From: Aurantibacter crassamenti
GTDB lineage: Bacteria; Bacteroidota; Bacteroidia; Flavobacteriales; Flavobacteriaceae
Direction of reading: 5' to 3'
Assembly (NCBI RefSeq): GCF_016811105.1
Contig: NZ_JAFBGM010000001.1
Coordinates: 1,740,126 to 1,804,125, forward strand
Length of the DNA: 64,000 bases
Below the pieces are notes generated by a model. The model was not told the DNA's origin. It saw nothing but the letters and a program-made list of their open reading frames with translations, and searched no databases. Shown here in pieces: positions 8,148-17,501 of this stretch (positions are counted from its first letter, which is position 1; each line of letters starts with the position of its first letter). The translations under genes and the position numbers were made by a program.

Positions 8148-8530
8148 TTAGGCTTTTTTTTTCGTTGATTCTCTTACTAAAAGAAATGGGTCTAAGATTA
8201 TTTTATTTAATAAAGTCTGATTTTTGATTGATGGTGGAAATTTGGGGAGATACTAATTCTCCAAAGGGCTCGTTGGCAAATCCGATTACACCAACCTTCT
8301 CAGATACATTTATATTATTATTTAGCTCTAGCAAGGCACCTATTGCTGTAAAGTCTTCTACAGCAGATACTGCATCAAATTTTATTTTTTTCTTGATTAA
8401 GTTACTTATGAATGTTGAGCCAAATTCTTTTGAGAACTTCCCTTTAATAATCAATTTTTTATCTACCTCTATATTATTGTCTTCAAGCGCAGCTATGTAT
8501 CCTCTTAGTCTTTCTTCAAAAATTGGACAC
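8148..8530 (-). pseudogene. Decayed LacI-family regulator paralogue
   Basis: Reading the minus strand from about 8530 gives ERLRGYIAALEDNN, then a segment with FDAVSAVEDFTAIGALLEL and VGVIGFANEPFGELVSP. These align in order with the effector domain of the intact LacI protein (RLLGYKKALTDANI, DGILAFSDQVAIGVM, AIIGFNNEPVDELLNP). The frame then stops at 8203. Another frame resumes with DPFLLVRESTKKKA and a stop at 8148, matching the LacI C-terminal tail (SQLVIRNSTNKNKA). The DNA-binding half is absent and the helix between the two frames is deleted. It ends 37 bp upstream of the intact gene. This is a clear remnant; no function is expected. Confidence 0.8.
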
Positions 8531-8628
8531 TAAAAGATGGAAAATCTAAAGATACTTGGGTGCTTTATGAATTAAAAGATGCTAAAAGAATAAATACATA
8601 TGATTTGCATAAAAGCACATATGAATAA
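8521..8628 (+). pseudogene. Orphan C-terminal coding remnant, family unknown
   Basis: An open plus-strand frame ending in a TAA at 8626-8628 encodes NWTLKDGKSKDTWVLYELKD and then a short hydrophilic tail. Composition is protein-like (Trp, Tyr and charged residues in alternation), yet there is no start codon and an in-frame TAG lies at 8506-8508. It begins where the LacI remnant on the other strand begins, as if two truncated genes had been joined. I do not recognise the family; the WVLYEL segment recalls beta-sandwich modules of carbohydrate-active enzymes. Confidence 0.4.
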
Positions 8629-9074
8629 GAATTAAGTTTTAAAAATGAGTTCTATTATTGCGGTTGAATAGTTTCAAAATCTACCCTTGTTGCAGCCAGA
8701 GTTATTCTATTAAATTACCAGATGAGTTCTGCTTTCTTCACTGCAGAATGTACATAATTATGGTCATGTAAATTGGTATTCAGAATTTTTCTTATATCAA
8801 AACCAGTCTTAAAAGAAGGAATTTTTTAAAAGTAAATTAGAAGCTATAAAATGCAATTACGTCAATTTTAAATACCTTCTATTTGAATAAAATCATTGTA
8901 GTATAAAACAAGATAATTACTTTAAGAAAAAACAAATTTAGAATATAACTTCACCATGTTTTTTACGATAATAAAAAAATTGAATGAAGTATTTTTAGTC
9001 AATTGATTTAATAAGTTTTGTATAACTGAAAAAGAAGATTTACGCAAGAATTTTCAAAACAAAGCATATTGTCA
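8629..9074. other. Non-coding or fully degenerate stretch
   Basis: About 450 bp with stops in all frames, lower coding character and no hairpin of note. It may be eroded remains of the gene whose tail is at 8521-8628. No promoter for the downstream transporter could be fixed. Confidence 0.4.
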
Positions 9075-10079
9075 ATGAATCAAATAGCCCCAAAAATAAT
9101 ACGCCAAATATTTGTACTCCTATTAATTCTCTTAATTGGTGGATTAATTTTCAAGGAGATGGTTTTTTATTTCTCAGGTGTACTTGGTGCCATAACATTA
9201 TATGTTCTTTTACATAAACCCATGACTTTTTTAGTTGCAAGAAAATGGCACCCCAACCTGGCTGCGGCAACGTTAATGTTTGCCTCGGTTTTAGCTATAC
9301 TATTGCCTATTTCTGGGGCAATACTCATGTTGGGAAATAAGATAAATAAAGCGGTAAAGAATTCAGAAAAGGTAGTAGCAGCATTTAAAACTCAATTACA
9401 AAATTTTGAGAATCAATTCGGTTATGATCTGACCTCTCAAATTGATGCTTCAGCAGTATCAGAATGGTTGTCTAAAAACCTGCAAGGCTTAGTTGGTAGT
9501 ACTTTCAATATTTTTATTGCAGTTTCTATCATGTATTTTCTACTATTTTATATGTTGACTAATCATAAAAAATTACGCGAATCTTTGTTTGCATATATAC
9601 CCATTAGTGATGAAAACTTGAAAATTATTGGTAGCGAAACCAGAGAAATGGTGCGTGCAAATGCTTTAGGTATTCCACTAGTGGCTATCGCACAAGGAAT
9701 TGTAGCATTGATTGGCTTTTTAATTTTCGGTATCGAAAATTCTTTTTTTTGGGCGGTTATTGTGAGTATTGGTTCAATGATTCCTTTTGTGGGTAATCTT
9801 TTAGGAACAATTCCTGTTTTTATTCTTTCACTTTCAAGCGGACATACTTTTCAGGCATGGAGTATTCTATTGTACGGTATCATTATAGTTGGTTCTACTG
9901 ATAATCTCATCCGTCTTTATGTACTTCAAAAGTTAGACAACGTACATCCACTAATAACGCTCATCGGAATCATTGTGGGTATACCTTTATTCGGATTTAT
10001 AGGATTAATTTTTGGTCCTTTATTAATAAGCCTTTTTTTAATTATCGTACGTATTTATAAAAAGGAATTTGGTAGCTAG
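9075..10079 (+). CDS. AI-2E family transporter (PF01594 membrane protein)
   Basis: A 334-residue polytopic inner-membrane protein with about seven to eight hydrophobic segments. The C-terminal half contains the family-typical GSMIPFVGNLLGTIPVFI and a GIPLFGFIGLIFGPL run. Members include the AI-2 exporter TqsA, Na+/H+ antiporter-like proteins and many of unknown cargo, so export of AI-2 is not implied. I chose the ATG at 9075 (MNQIAPK). A TTG two codons upstream is possible but weaker. It stands alone, followed after 80 bp by an SLC13-type permease. Confidence 0.88.
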   Translation: MNQIAPKIIRQIFVLLLILLIGGLIFKEMVFYFSGVLGAITLYVLLHKPMTFLVARKWHPNLAAATLMFASVLAILLPISGAILMLGNKINKAVKNSEKVVAAFKTQLQNFENQFGYDLTSQIDASAVSEWLSKNLQGLVGSTFNIFIAVSIMYFLLFYMLTNHKKLRESLFAYIPISDENLKIIGSETREMVRANALGIPLVAIAQGIVALIGFLIFGIENSFFWAVIVSIGSMIPFVGNLLGTIPVFILSLSSGHTFQAWSILLYGIIIVGSTDNLIRLYVLQKLDNVHPLITLIGIIVGIPLFGFIGLIFGPLLISLFLIIVRIYKKEFGS

Positions 10080-10159
10080 TATGAGAAATTATTCTAGTTG
10101 CATATTAATTATTTGAATATTAAAAAGTGAGTTGATTTTGTAATGCTAATGAAACGTAT

Positions 10160-11983
10160 ATGACTACGGAAATAATTTTAGTGTTTTTAGTATTGCTGGT
10201 TACAGTAGTGTTTTTTGCTTTTGAAATATTCTCGGTTGATAAAATCGCGTTCTTTATTATTGTGGCTTTAGCACTTTTAGGATTAGTTACACCTGAAGAG
10301 GCTATTAGCGGTTTTTCAAATAGCGCCACGATTGCGGTTCTCGCCTTAATGATATTGGCTATTGCCATGGAGGAGAACGGCGTTATAAATTGGTTGACCT
10401 CAAGCATGGGAATGGTAAAATCGCTTCCGCTTTTTTTTATGGCTCCAATATTTATGTTTGTAACAGCAGGTATATCTGCATTTATTAGTACAACTGCAGT
10501 TGTAATTGTTTTTATTAAGATAATCAAACAGCTTTCTGAAAAATTCAACATTCCGCAGTCAAAATTATTATTGCCCATTTCTTTTGCCGGAATTCTAGGA
10601 GGCTCATGTACTTTGATGGGAACATCTACTAACCTTATCGTTAATTCTGTAGCAAATAATTTAGGAGTAGAGAAATTGGGGTTTTTTGAGTTTTCATTAC
10701 TAGGATTGATTTTTCTAGGAATCGCTATCGTATACCTAACACTTGCATTAAGATGGTTGCCATGGGGAAAAGGCCAAAATCTTGGAGAGGATTATGACCT
10801 CAACAACTTCATAACTACAATTCGTCTCAATAAGGATTCTCAACTAGTTGGTAAGCAAATAGAAAATACTTTTTTGTTCGAAAACACCGAGATATCACTT
10901 TTGAAATTGACAAGGAACAATAGAGAACATAATTCACCAGGAAAATACATAACGCTCAAAATAGATGATGAACTTTTAATAATGTGCAATATTAAAAATC
11001 TGGCTCGCCTTAACGAATCTGAAAATCTGAGTATTAATGAGGATAAATATCTGTCAGAATTCACGTTGCAAACCGAAAAGGATACCAATTTAGAATCAAA
11101 CGAATTAGAAGAGCGCATTTTTGTTGAATTATTAATGCTTCCCGGAGCCGTATTGCTTGGAAGAACGCTTGGTAACTTGAGACATTCCATGCTACAGGAT
11201 GCTATTCCTATTGCTATTAAAAAAAGAAAAACTCTTACCAATCTAAAAGAAAGATATGTGCGTAGCAGTATGGATAAACTAGCGCTAAAACCAGGAGACC
11301 GACTTTTGGTAGATGTTGAAAGGCGAAACCTGCATGCGTTAGAGACAATGGAAAATGTTGTTTTATTACAAGAATTTGAAACCATAAATCGAGCGCCTTC
11401 TTTTAAAAAATTCTTTTCGTTGGCAGTTTTACTGGCGGTCATAGCATTAGCCGCAACAGGAGTGCTTTCTATAATGTTGAGTGCCTTGACTGGGGTATGT
11501 TTATTATTGTTAACCAACAACCTGAATTTGAATACGGTTTACAAAAAGGTAAATTGGCAGATTTTCTTTCTGTTGGCTGGCATGATTCCATTAGGAATAG
11601 CAATGCATAATACTGAGGCTGATATGTGGGTATCTAAACAGTTGTTGGGATTTTTAGTGGGGCAGCCAAATTTTATGGTCATTGGTACATTGTTTTTGGT
11701 AACCATGGTTATGAGTGGTGTGGTCAGCAATAATGCTACGGCCATTATTATGACACCAATTGCCATTTCGGTAGCTCAGGGGATGAGCTTAGATTTTAAA
11801 CCTTTTATTCTCGCTATAATGTTTGCCGCCAATTTTAGTTTTTTTACCCCAGTTGGGTATCAGACCAATACCCTAATCTATGGTATAGGTAACTATCGTT
11901 TCAAGCATTTTCTGATTATTGGGGGAATACTCTCACTCATACTTTGGATTGTAGCCACAATATTATTAAGTAAAATGTTATAG
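10160..11983 (+). CDS. SLC13/DASS-type anion permease with two RCK_C (TrkA-C) domains
   Basis: A 607-residue membrane protein. Hydrophobic blocks at about residues 1-205 and 415-607 flank a soluble insert of about 200 residues. The insert has two TrkA-C-like modules (VGKQIENTFLFENTEISLLK at about 230 and LGRTLGNLRHSMLQDAIPIA at about 330). The transport domain has GGSCTLMGTSTNLIVN and a C-terminal SNNATAIIMTPIA-type loop, both typical of the CitT/DASS fold, with inverted-repeat Ser-Asn-Thr motifs. Relatives move sulfate, dicarboxylates or other anions with sodium. The RCK_C inserts are thought to sense ligands. The substrate cannot be read. The ATG at 10160 is preceded by an A-rich leader. 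Confidence 0.88.
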   Translation: MTTEIILVFLVLLVTVVFFAFEIFSVDKIAFFIIVALALLGLVTPEEAISGFSNSATIAVLALMILAIAMEENGVINWLTSSMGMVKSLPLFFMAPIFMFVTAGISAFISTTAVVIVFIKIIKQLSEKFNIPQSKLLLPISFAGILGGSCTLMGTSTNLIVNSVANNLGVEKLGFFEFSLLGLIFLGIAIVYLTLALRWLPWGKGQNLGEDYDLNNFITTIRLNKDSQLVGKQIENTFLFENTEISLLKLTRNNREHNSPGKYITLKIDDELLIMCNIKNLARLNESENLSINEDKYLSEFTLQTEKDTNLESNELEERIFVELLMLPGAVLLGRTLGNLRHSMLQDAIPIAIKKRKTLTNLKERYVRSSMDKLALKPGDRLLVDVERRNLHALETMENVVLLQEFETINRAPSFKKFFSLAVLLAVIALAATGVLSIMLSALTGVCLLLLTNNLNLNTVYKKVNWQIFFLLAGMIPLGIAMHNTEADMWVSKQLLGFLVGQPNFMVIGTLFLVTMVMSGVVSNNATAIIMTPIAISVAQGMSLDFKPFILAIMFAANFSFFTPVGYQTNTLIYGIGNYRFKHFLIIGGILSLILWIVATILLSKML

Positions 11984-12089
11984 GCTATAGGCTAACTATT
12001 TTAGTATTCATTCAAAGTAGTGCAATGACTTGAATAATAATTCAAGATTTGTATTTCTAATTTAAGTGGTAGCATATCGAATAAAATCA

Positions 12090-12290
12090 TCAAGGGTTTT
12101 TTATGGAAGAATCAAAAAATACACCAGAGATTACAATGCCTATAATAATTAGAACTAAAATAGCAACGATAATAAAAAAGCCGGTTTTTGTAATGCTATT
12201 ATTTTGAAAAATATAATTCCGTTTCGGGTTATTTGCATCTTTGATTAACTCAATATTTTCTTCTGATTGTTTTTCGTCTATTTTTTTCAT
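12090..12290 (-). CDS. Small single-span membrane protein, unknown function
   Basis: A 66-residue protein with a charged N-terminal half (MKKIDEKQSEENIELIKD) and one long hydrophobic helix at residues 36-59 (GFFIIVAILVLIIIGIVISG). It starts 26 bp after the aldehyde dehydrogenase stop on the same strand, so the two are probably co-transcribed. No family recognised. Confidence 0.55.
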   Translation of the reverse strand: MKKIDEKQSEENIELIKDANNPKRNYIFQNNSITKTGFFIIVAILVLIIIGIVISGVFFDSSIKNP

Positions 12291-12315
12291 AAGTCAACAA
12301 TTTTGTTCGTATTAT

Positions 12316-13668
12316 TTATTTGATATAAACAGTTTTTTTATTTACAAATTCCAAAATGCCTTCTTTGGATAGTTCTCTACCGTAGCCAGAATTTTTTGTA
12401 CCACCGAAAGGTAATCTTGGATCCGATTTCACTAATTCGTTAATAAAAAATGCTCCATCTGAAATTTTACCAATACTCCTTCTAGCGGCGTCAATATCTT
12501 CAGTAAATAACATTGTTCCCAATCCAAATTTAGAATCAGATGCAACCTTTAATGATTCTTCGCGGGTTTTTACTTTTATAATTGCCGCAACCGGTCCGAA
12601 GACTTCTTCATCGAATAAGGGCATGCCTGCTTTAACATCAGTAATTATGGTCGGCTCATAATAAGCCCCATCGCGTGAATTGCCTACATGTACTTTTGCA
12701 CCCTTTTGTAACGTTTTTTCAACTTGTTCCTTCACTTTTTCAGCTAGGTCTTTTCGTGCTAAGGTTGCTATATCTGTATCCATGTTTTCCGGGTTGCCAG
12801 ATTTTAATGATGTGACGCTGTTGGTATACTTTTCTAAAAACGCATCATAAACTTTATCCATTACAATAAACCTTTTAGCAGCAATACAACTCTGACCTGC
12901 ATTTTGCATGCGAGCATTGACCATTATATTGATGTATTTATCCAAATCGGCATCGTCCCATACAATACAAGCATTATTGCCACCTAATTCCAGAACAGTT
13001 TTCTTTAGATTTTTGGCAGCAGTTGCAGCAACCTTTCGCCCTGCGGCGTCACTACCAGTGAGGGTGACAGCTTTGATAGTGTCATTTTCAATAATTGTTT
13101 CTATCTGTTCGTGATTTACAAGTATGCTTTGAAAACAACCTTGCGGATAACCTGCCAATTCAAATAATTCTTGTATTGCAAGGGCACATCCGGTTACATT
13201 GGCAGCATGCTTTAAAATAATTGTATTTCCAGCGGTCACTGTGGGTGCGGCAAAGCGAATCACTTGCCAAAAAGGGAAATTCCAAGGCATTATAGCCAAA
13301 ACACATCCGATAGGATCATAACTTATAAAACTCTCTTGCGCGTCAGTTTCAATTATTTCATCTGCAAGAAATTGTTCGGCATTGTGAGCATAAAAATTGC
13401 AAACCCAAATACACTTCTCAATTTCAGCAATACTTTGCTTAATTGGTTTTCCCATTTCATTTGTAATCAGTGCAGCATATTTGTTCTTGTTTTGTTTCAA
13501 CTGATTACCTACAGTGTTTAATAATTTTGTCCGTTCAGAAATTGGTTTAAGTTTCCATTGCTCAAAAGATGTACTAGCAGACTTTAATTTTTGGCTTACC
13601 TCTTTTGGTGTGTGTAATTCGTATTCTTTTATAAGCTTGCCGTTATATGGGTTAATAGATTTTATCAT
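12316..13668 (-). CDS. NAD(P)-dependent aldehyde dehydrogenase, succinate-semialdehyde type (Sad/YneI-like)
   Basis: A 450-residue ALDH. PWNFPFWQVIRF (residues 128-139) and the cofactor lysine Lys153 in ILKHAAN mark the NAD site. The general base is Glu227 (VLELGGNN) and the nucleophile Cys261 (NAGQSCIAAKRF). The C-terminal LPFGGTKNSGYGREL is conserved. The length near 450 and KHA in place of the more usual KPA fit the short YneI/Sad subgroup that oxidises succinate semialdehyde. GABA-transaminase genes are not adjacent, so the physiological aldehyde is uncertain. A 66-residue membrane protein gene follows. Confidence 0.88.
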   Translation of the reverse strand: MIKSINPYNGKLIKEYELHTPKEVSQKLKSASTSFEQWKLKPISERTKLLNTVGNQLKQNKNKYAALITNEMGKPIKQSIAEIEKCIWVCNFYAHNAEQFLADEIIETDAQESFISYDPIGCVLAIMPWNFPFWQVIRFAAPTVTAGNTIILKHAANVTGCALAIQELFELAGYPQGCFQSILVNHEQIETIIENDTIKAVTLTGSDAAGRKVAATAAKNLKKTVLELGGNNACIVWDDADLDKYINIMVNARMQNAGQSCIAAKRFIVMDKVYDAFLEKYTNSVTSLKSGNPENMDTDIATLARKDLAEKVKEQVEKTLQKGAKVHVGNSRDGAYYEPTIITDVKAGMPLFDEEVFGPVAAIIKVKTREESLKVASDSKFGLGTMLFTEDIDAARRSIGKISDGAFFINELVKSDPRLPFGGTKNSGYGRELSKEGILEFVNKKTVYIK

Positions 13669-14053
13669 AATTATTTTTATTTAATTGTAAATCAACTAGT
13701 TATGCCGATGTTGAATACCGCTAAATTTAATTATAGTAGATTATTATGATTAACCCTATCCATGGAAATTTTGATGCAAAAAACCGCTCTGAAATGTTAT
13801 AAGTTATTAGGATTATCGTTCATAGTAAGGCGGTGAAAATATATTTAAATGGGTTAAATATTTATCTAAACCAGCTCAAAACCTTTTGTAAATTGCAGAA
13901 GCTGTCAAGCGAATTGTACAGTACTTTATGAACATCACACTTACGTTATTGATAATTAATTGAGATGTATTATTAAAGTCGTGATTGTGTATGATATTTT
14001 AATGGCAACATTATGAAAACCGAGTATTCAACATTTGATTTATAACGATATAG
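13669..14053. other. Intergenic region, no gene seen
   Basis: About 385 bp between the divergent aldehyde dehydrogenase and sensor kinase genes. No open frame with coding character, no strong hairpin and no complete promoter pair. It presumably contains both promoters. Confidence 0.5.
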
Positions 14054-16225
14054 ATGGAACTCAATATATTACGCCGCATTACCACTTCTACTGCACATTA
14101 TAAAATAGCGCTTGTAATAGCAGTTTTTCTTTTGCTCTTTATTGCTAGTATTAACTACAAACAACTCTCTAATTTAGAGAAGTCTGCTTATTTGGTTTCT
14201 CAATCTTTTTTGGTAGACAAGGAAATTAATAATCTTTTTTCGCAATATAGTTTGATGGAATCAGCTGAATTTCGGTCTGTGATTTTAAGAGATTCTACCT
14301 TCGCTGATTCTTATATAGATTATAAATTAGATAGCGACAAAACCTTAAAGAACCTTTACAATCTTACTAGAGATGTGCCAGAACATCAGGCCAGCCTTGA
14401 TTCGGTTACCATTTTAAAAGATAAGCTGCACAATACTTTAATTGCGCTGCATGGGAAGGTAAAAACAGTAGGCTCTGATTCAACAGTATTGACCGATGTT
14501 CAAATGGCTGCCTCGTTTTTAAGAAGTCTGCGTTCAATTAAAGCCAAAATGCTATTAAAAAAGGAATCCCTTTTGCAAGAACGTTTGTCGGCCTATAGAA
14601 AACAGACCATTCTCACACCACTTACTTCCTTGTTTTTGGCCTTATTTTCATTGGCAGTGTTTACAATTGCCTTCATTAATTTGCGTAGACATAAGAATCA
14701 GATCCAATCTTCTGAGGCCTTGTTGCAGAATATCATTCAGAGTACCGATAATATCATGAATTATTATGAACCCATTTATGATGAAGGTGGAGAAATTGTT
14801 GATTTTAAAATCATTTTTGCGAATGAGTGCAATCATCATTATTTGGGTCTAGATCCTGAAAAAATTGTTGGCAAATCAATCTCAAAAGTTTTTCCGTTTT
14901 TATTGCTGAACGGTGAACTTGAAGAAATGATAGCGAGTTTTAAGAAAAACGAAACCATTGAATTTGAGCGTCAGGTGATTCTCAATAAGGAAAAATTCTG
15001 GTTTGATTCTATAATAAAGCCATTGGAAAACGGAATTTTGGTTGTCATTCGCAACAAAACCGAAGAACAAAAAGCATTTGGTGAAGTTTTAGATTTAAAT
15101 GAGCAGTTGCAACTACAGAATACCATTTTTAAAGATGCAGAAAGTGTTGCCGAAATAGGAAGTTATATTTGGTATCTTGATAATGGTGAAGCCGTTATAT
15201 CAGACAATTTCTATCGAATTCTAGGTCATGAACCCAATGCTTTTAAGGTTACCTATGAAAGTTATCGAGAATTTGTGCACCCTGATGATATTGAAATTTA
15301 TAATATTCTAGGACAAGAAACCAAACAAGATGGAAAATCTAAGATAAATCAATACCGGATAGTCTCAAAAGATGGAACAATTAAACATCTCCAACTCAAA
15401 GGGCATTCTATACAAAAAGATGGTCGTCCGGTGTCTTTAGGTGTTGTACAAGACATTTCAAGTCTTGTGAAGACCGAAAAAATTCTAAATGCAAAAAATT
15501 TAGAGTTAAAGAAAAGTAATGAAGAACTTGAATCATTTAACCGTATAGCTAGTCATGATCTTCAAGAGCCATTACGCAAGATACAAATGTTTATTTCACG
15601 TTTTGATGAGGTAGAAAAAAGTGAGCTCTCAGAGAAAGGAAAGGGGTATTTTGAAAAAATATGTACTGCCGCCGCCAGAATGCAATCATTGATACGAAAT
15701 CTGTTGGCCTATTCTCGAATTGATAGCAGCCATGTAGCTTTTGAAACGGTCGATTTGAATCTGATTTTGAATAAAATACAAGAAGATTATGTAGAAAGTA
15801 TTAGTGAAACAAATACTATAATTGTGTCTGAGAAATTACCGACTATTCAAGGCGTTTTTTTTCAAATGGAACAACTGTTTTCAAATCTTATAACCAATGC
15901 AATTAAATACCGCGATCCAAAATTACCTCCCAAAATTGTGCTCAAATCTGAAAAGGTGCATTACAAACAGATTCCTGAGACTTTTTTAAAAAATTCAAAA
16001 CATTATTATAAGATTTCCATCATTGATAATGGAATCGGATTTGCGAATGAGAACGCCATTAAAATTTTCGAGGTTTTTCAGCGACTTCACCAAAAAACTA
16101 AATATTCAGGTACTGGAATAGGTCTGGCCATCTGCAAGAAAATTGTAGATAACCACCATGGTTTTATTCATGCAACTAGCGAGTTTGGTAAGGGATCTGC
16201 TTTTATTATTTATTTACCAGCTTAG
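14054..16225 (+). CDS. PAS-domain sensor histidine kinase (membrane-bound)
   Basis: A 723-residue kinase. A transmembrane helix at about 17-35 and a second at about 190-208 bound an extracytoplasmic helical sensor region of about 150 residues, resembling a CHASE3-type four-helix module. Two PAS folds follow (about 218-340 and 355-475; the second has the PAC-type ending LGVVQDISSLV). The dimerisation helix carries His501 in FNRIASHDLQEPLRK, the phytochrome-type HisKA motif. The ATPase domain has the N-box NLITNAIKYRDP, IIDNGIGF and GTGIGLAICKKI. There is no receiver domain and no response-regulator gene beside it, so its partner must lie elsewhere. The signal is unknown. Confidence 0.9.
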   Translation: MELNILRRITTSTAHYKIALVIAVFLLLFIASINYKQLSNLEKSAYLVSQSFLVDKEINNLFSQYSLMESAEFRSVILRDSTFADSYIDYKLDSDKTLKNLYNLTRDVPEHQASLDSVTILKDKLHNTLIALHGKVKTVGSDSTVLTDVQMAASFLRSLRSIKAKMLLKKESLLQERLSAYRKQTILTPLTSLFLALFSLAVFTIAFINLRRHKNQIQSSEALLQNIIQSTDNIMNYYEPIYDEGGEIVDFKIIFANECNHHYLGLDPEKIVGKSISKVFPFLLLNGELEEMIASFKKNETIEFERQVILNKEKFWFDSIIKPLENGILVVIRNKTEEQKAFGEVLDLNEQLQLQNTIFKDAESVAEIGSYIWYLDNGEAVISDNFYRILGHEPNAFKVTYESYREFVHPDDIEIYNILGQETKQDGKSKINQYRIVSKDGTIKHLQLKGHSIQKDGRPVSLGVVQDISSLVKTEKILNAKNLELKKSNEELESFNRIASHDLQEPLRKIQMFISRFDEVEKSELSEKGKGYFEKICTAAARMQSLIRNLLAYSRIDSSHVAFETVDLNLILNKIQEDYVESISETNTIIVSEKLPTIQGVFFQMEQLFSNLITNAIKYRDPKLPPKIVLKSEKVHYKQIPETFLKNSKHYYKISIIDNGIGFANENAIKIFEVFQRLHQKTKYSGTGIGLAICKKIVDNHHGFIHATSEFGKGSAFIIYLPA

Positions 16226-16813
16226 CTTGTATCATATTAGCTGGTGCAATAACATTCAACTTTTAAAAAGGTAACGGTAGCCTAAAAGATATATCCATTT
16301 AATTGAATGAGTTGCATTATAGGCATATTATAATTGCCTTATACGCGGCCTTACGATTGTTTTGATGCTTTTTTGTCCTCTATCCAAAAATTATATAAAA
16401 CAATTCAAAAATTGTATAAGAAAACCCTCTAATACTATAGCGATTTTTGTTTTATAAAAAAGTTAAGTATTGTAATACCATCGCAACAGTTTTTCATCCA
16501 ATGTTTTACTTCTTCAATGAATCTTTTTCGAATAATAATTTTATTGATATTAGCAGCTGTGGGTTAGAAGTGTATTTTATAATCTGCTTGGCACACAGTT
16601 TTTTTTTAGACTTTTAGTTAATATTTTCTGCCTTTTTATCAACCAGTAGTACGTTAAGACCCAATTCTAATATAGATAAGGAAATACCCAGACCGCCTGA
16701 TCAAGTACCTATTCTATTAAATCATTCTCTTTGCCGGTCATTTAAATTGATTTAGAGAATTAAACCTGTAGAAAGTTACATCATAAGCAATCTTCTACAG
16801 GTCTATTTTATTA
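16226..16813. other. Intergenic region without a supported gene
   Basis: About 590 bp of AT-rich DNA. The only coding-like feature is a 16-codon hydrophobic frame at 16517-16567 (MNLFRIIILLILAAVG), too short to support. The distal end holds the sodC terminator hairpin at 16764-16802. Confidence 0.45.
16764..16802 (-). terminator. Terminator-like hairpin after sodC
   Basis: The arms ACCTGTAGAA and TTCTACAGGT pair perfectly over 10 bp around a 19-nt loop, 12 bp downstream of the sodC stop. The following minus-strand sequence is only moderately T-rich, so efficiency is uncertain. Confidence 0.5.
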
Positions 16814-17389
16814 CTATTTAATAATAGCGCTACAACTTATACGGGCTCCGGCGTTACCGCTGGGTTGTGAAGTGAAGTCGTCTTGACCTTGGTGTATAAT
16901 AACTGCCTTACCTAAAATATTTTTATTTTCATCTTCGCAACTCAAACACCATTGCTCAGAAGAGAATTCTACGGTAGCATTACCATCGGCATCTGCTTTA
17001 AAATTACCAATATCTCCTTTGTGGTACCCTTCTTCAGCACCCCATTTTCCATGTGGTTCTTTAGTCGGATTCCAATGTCCGCCAGAAGATTTTCCATCTG
17101 CTGAAGAACAATCTGCTTTTTCATGTAAATGAATAGCATGTTCACCTTCGCTAAGCCCTGAAAACGTTGCTATCATTTTTACCATATTATTTTCTTCAGT
17201 AAAGGTTACCTCACCCTTAACGTCACTGTTGCTTTTAGGTTCCATAGAAATGTTAATAGTCTCAATATCTACTTCATTTGTTTCAAATTCTAATTCTTTT
17301 GAAACTTCCTTGATTTCTTTTTTTACTTCTTTGCAGCTATAACTTGCAATCAATACAAGTACTAAAATTGCTAGATTTATTTTTTTCAT
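16814..17389 (-). CDS. sodC: Cu,Zn superoxide dismutase, lipoprotein
   Basis: A 191-residue protein with a lipoprotein signal (lipobox ASYSC, Cys19), a charged linker to about residue 45 and then the SOD_Cu domain. All metal ligands are present: copper His87, His89, His105 and His166; zinc His105, His113, His123 and Asp126. Cys94 and Cys186 can form the conserved disulfide. It dismutates superoxide outside the cytoplasmic membrane. An extra CLSC pair at about residues 148-151 is not part of the standard set. It lies in a group of stress genes on the same strand (DUF892, universal stress protein). Confidence 0.93.
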   Translation of the reverse strand: MKKINLAILVLVLIASYSCKEVKKEIKEVSKELEFETNEVDIETINISMEPKSNSDVKGEVTFTEENNMVKMIATFSGLSEGEHAIHLHEKADCSSADGKSSGGHWNPTKEPHGKWGAEEGYHKGDIGNFKADADGNATVEFSSEQWCLSCEDENKNILGKAVIIHQGQDDFTSQPSGNAGARISCSAIIK

Positions 17390-17501
17390 TGTGTTTTAGT
17401 TTTTTTTATATTCTTTTTTTATTTAAAAATAATAAGGTGTGTATTCTTGCATTTAGAGATTATTTTTGAATAGTTCCTTACTACAATTTGTTTCCCTCAA
17501 G

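Noticed and set aside
10840-11520. Long antisense frame (226 codons) inside the SLC13-type permease gene
   Set aside because: It mirrors the soluble RCK insert, with a Ser/Asn-rich composition typical of a shadow frame; the sense gene is strongly supported.
16517-16567. Hydrophobic 16-codon frame after the sensor kinase
   Set aside because: Too short, no promoter or neighbour logic; could be the start of a decayed small membrane protein gene.
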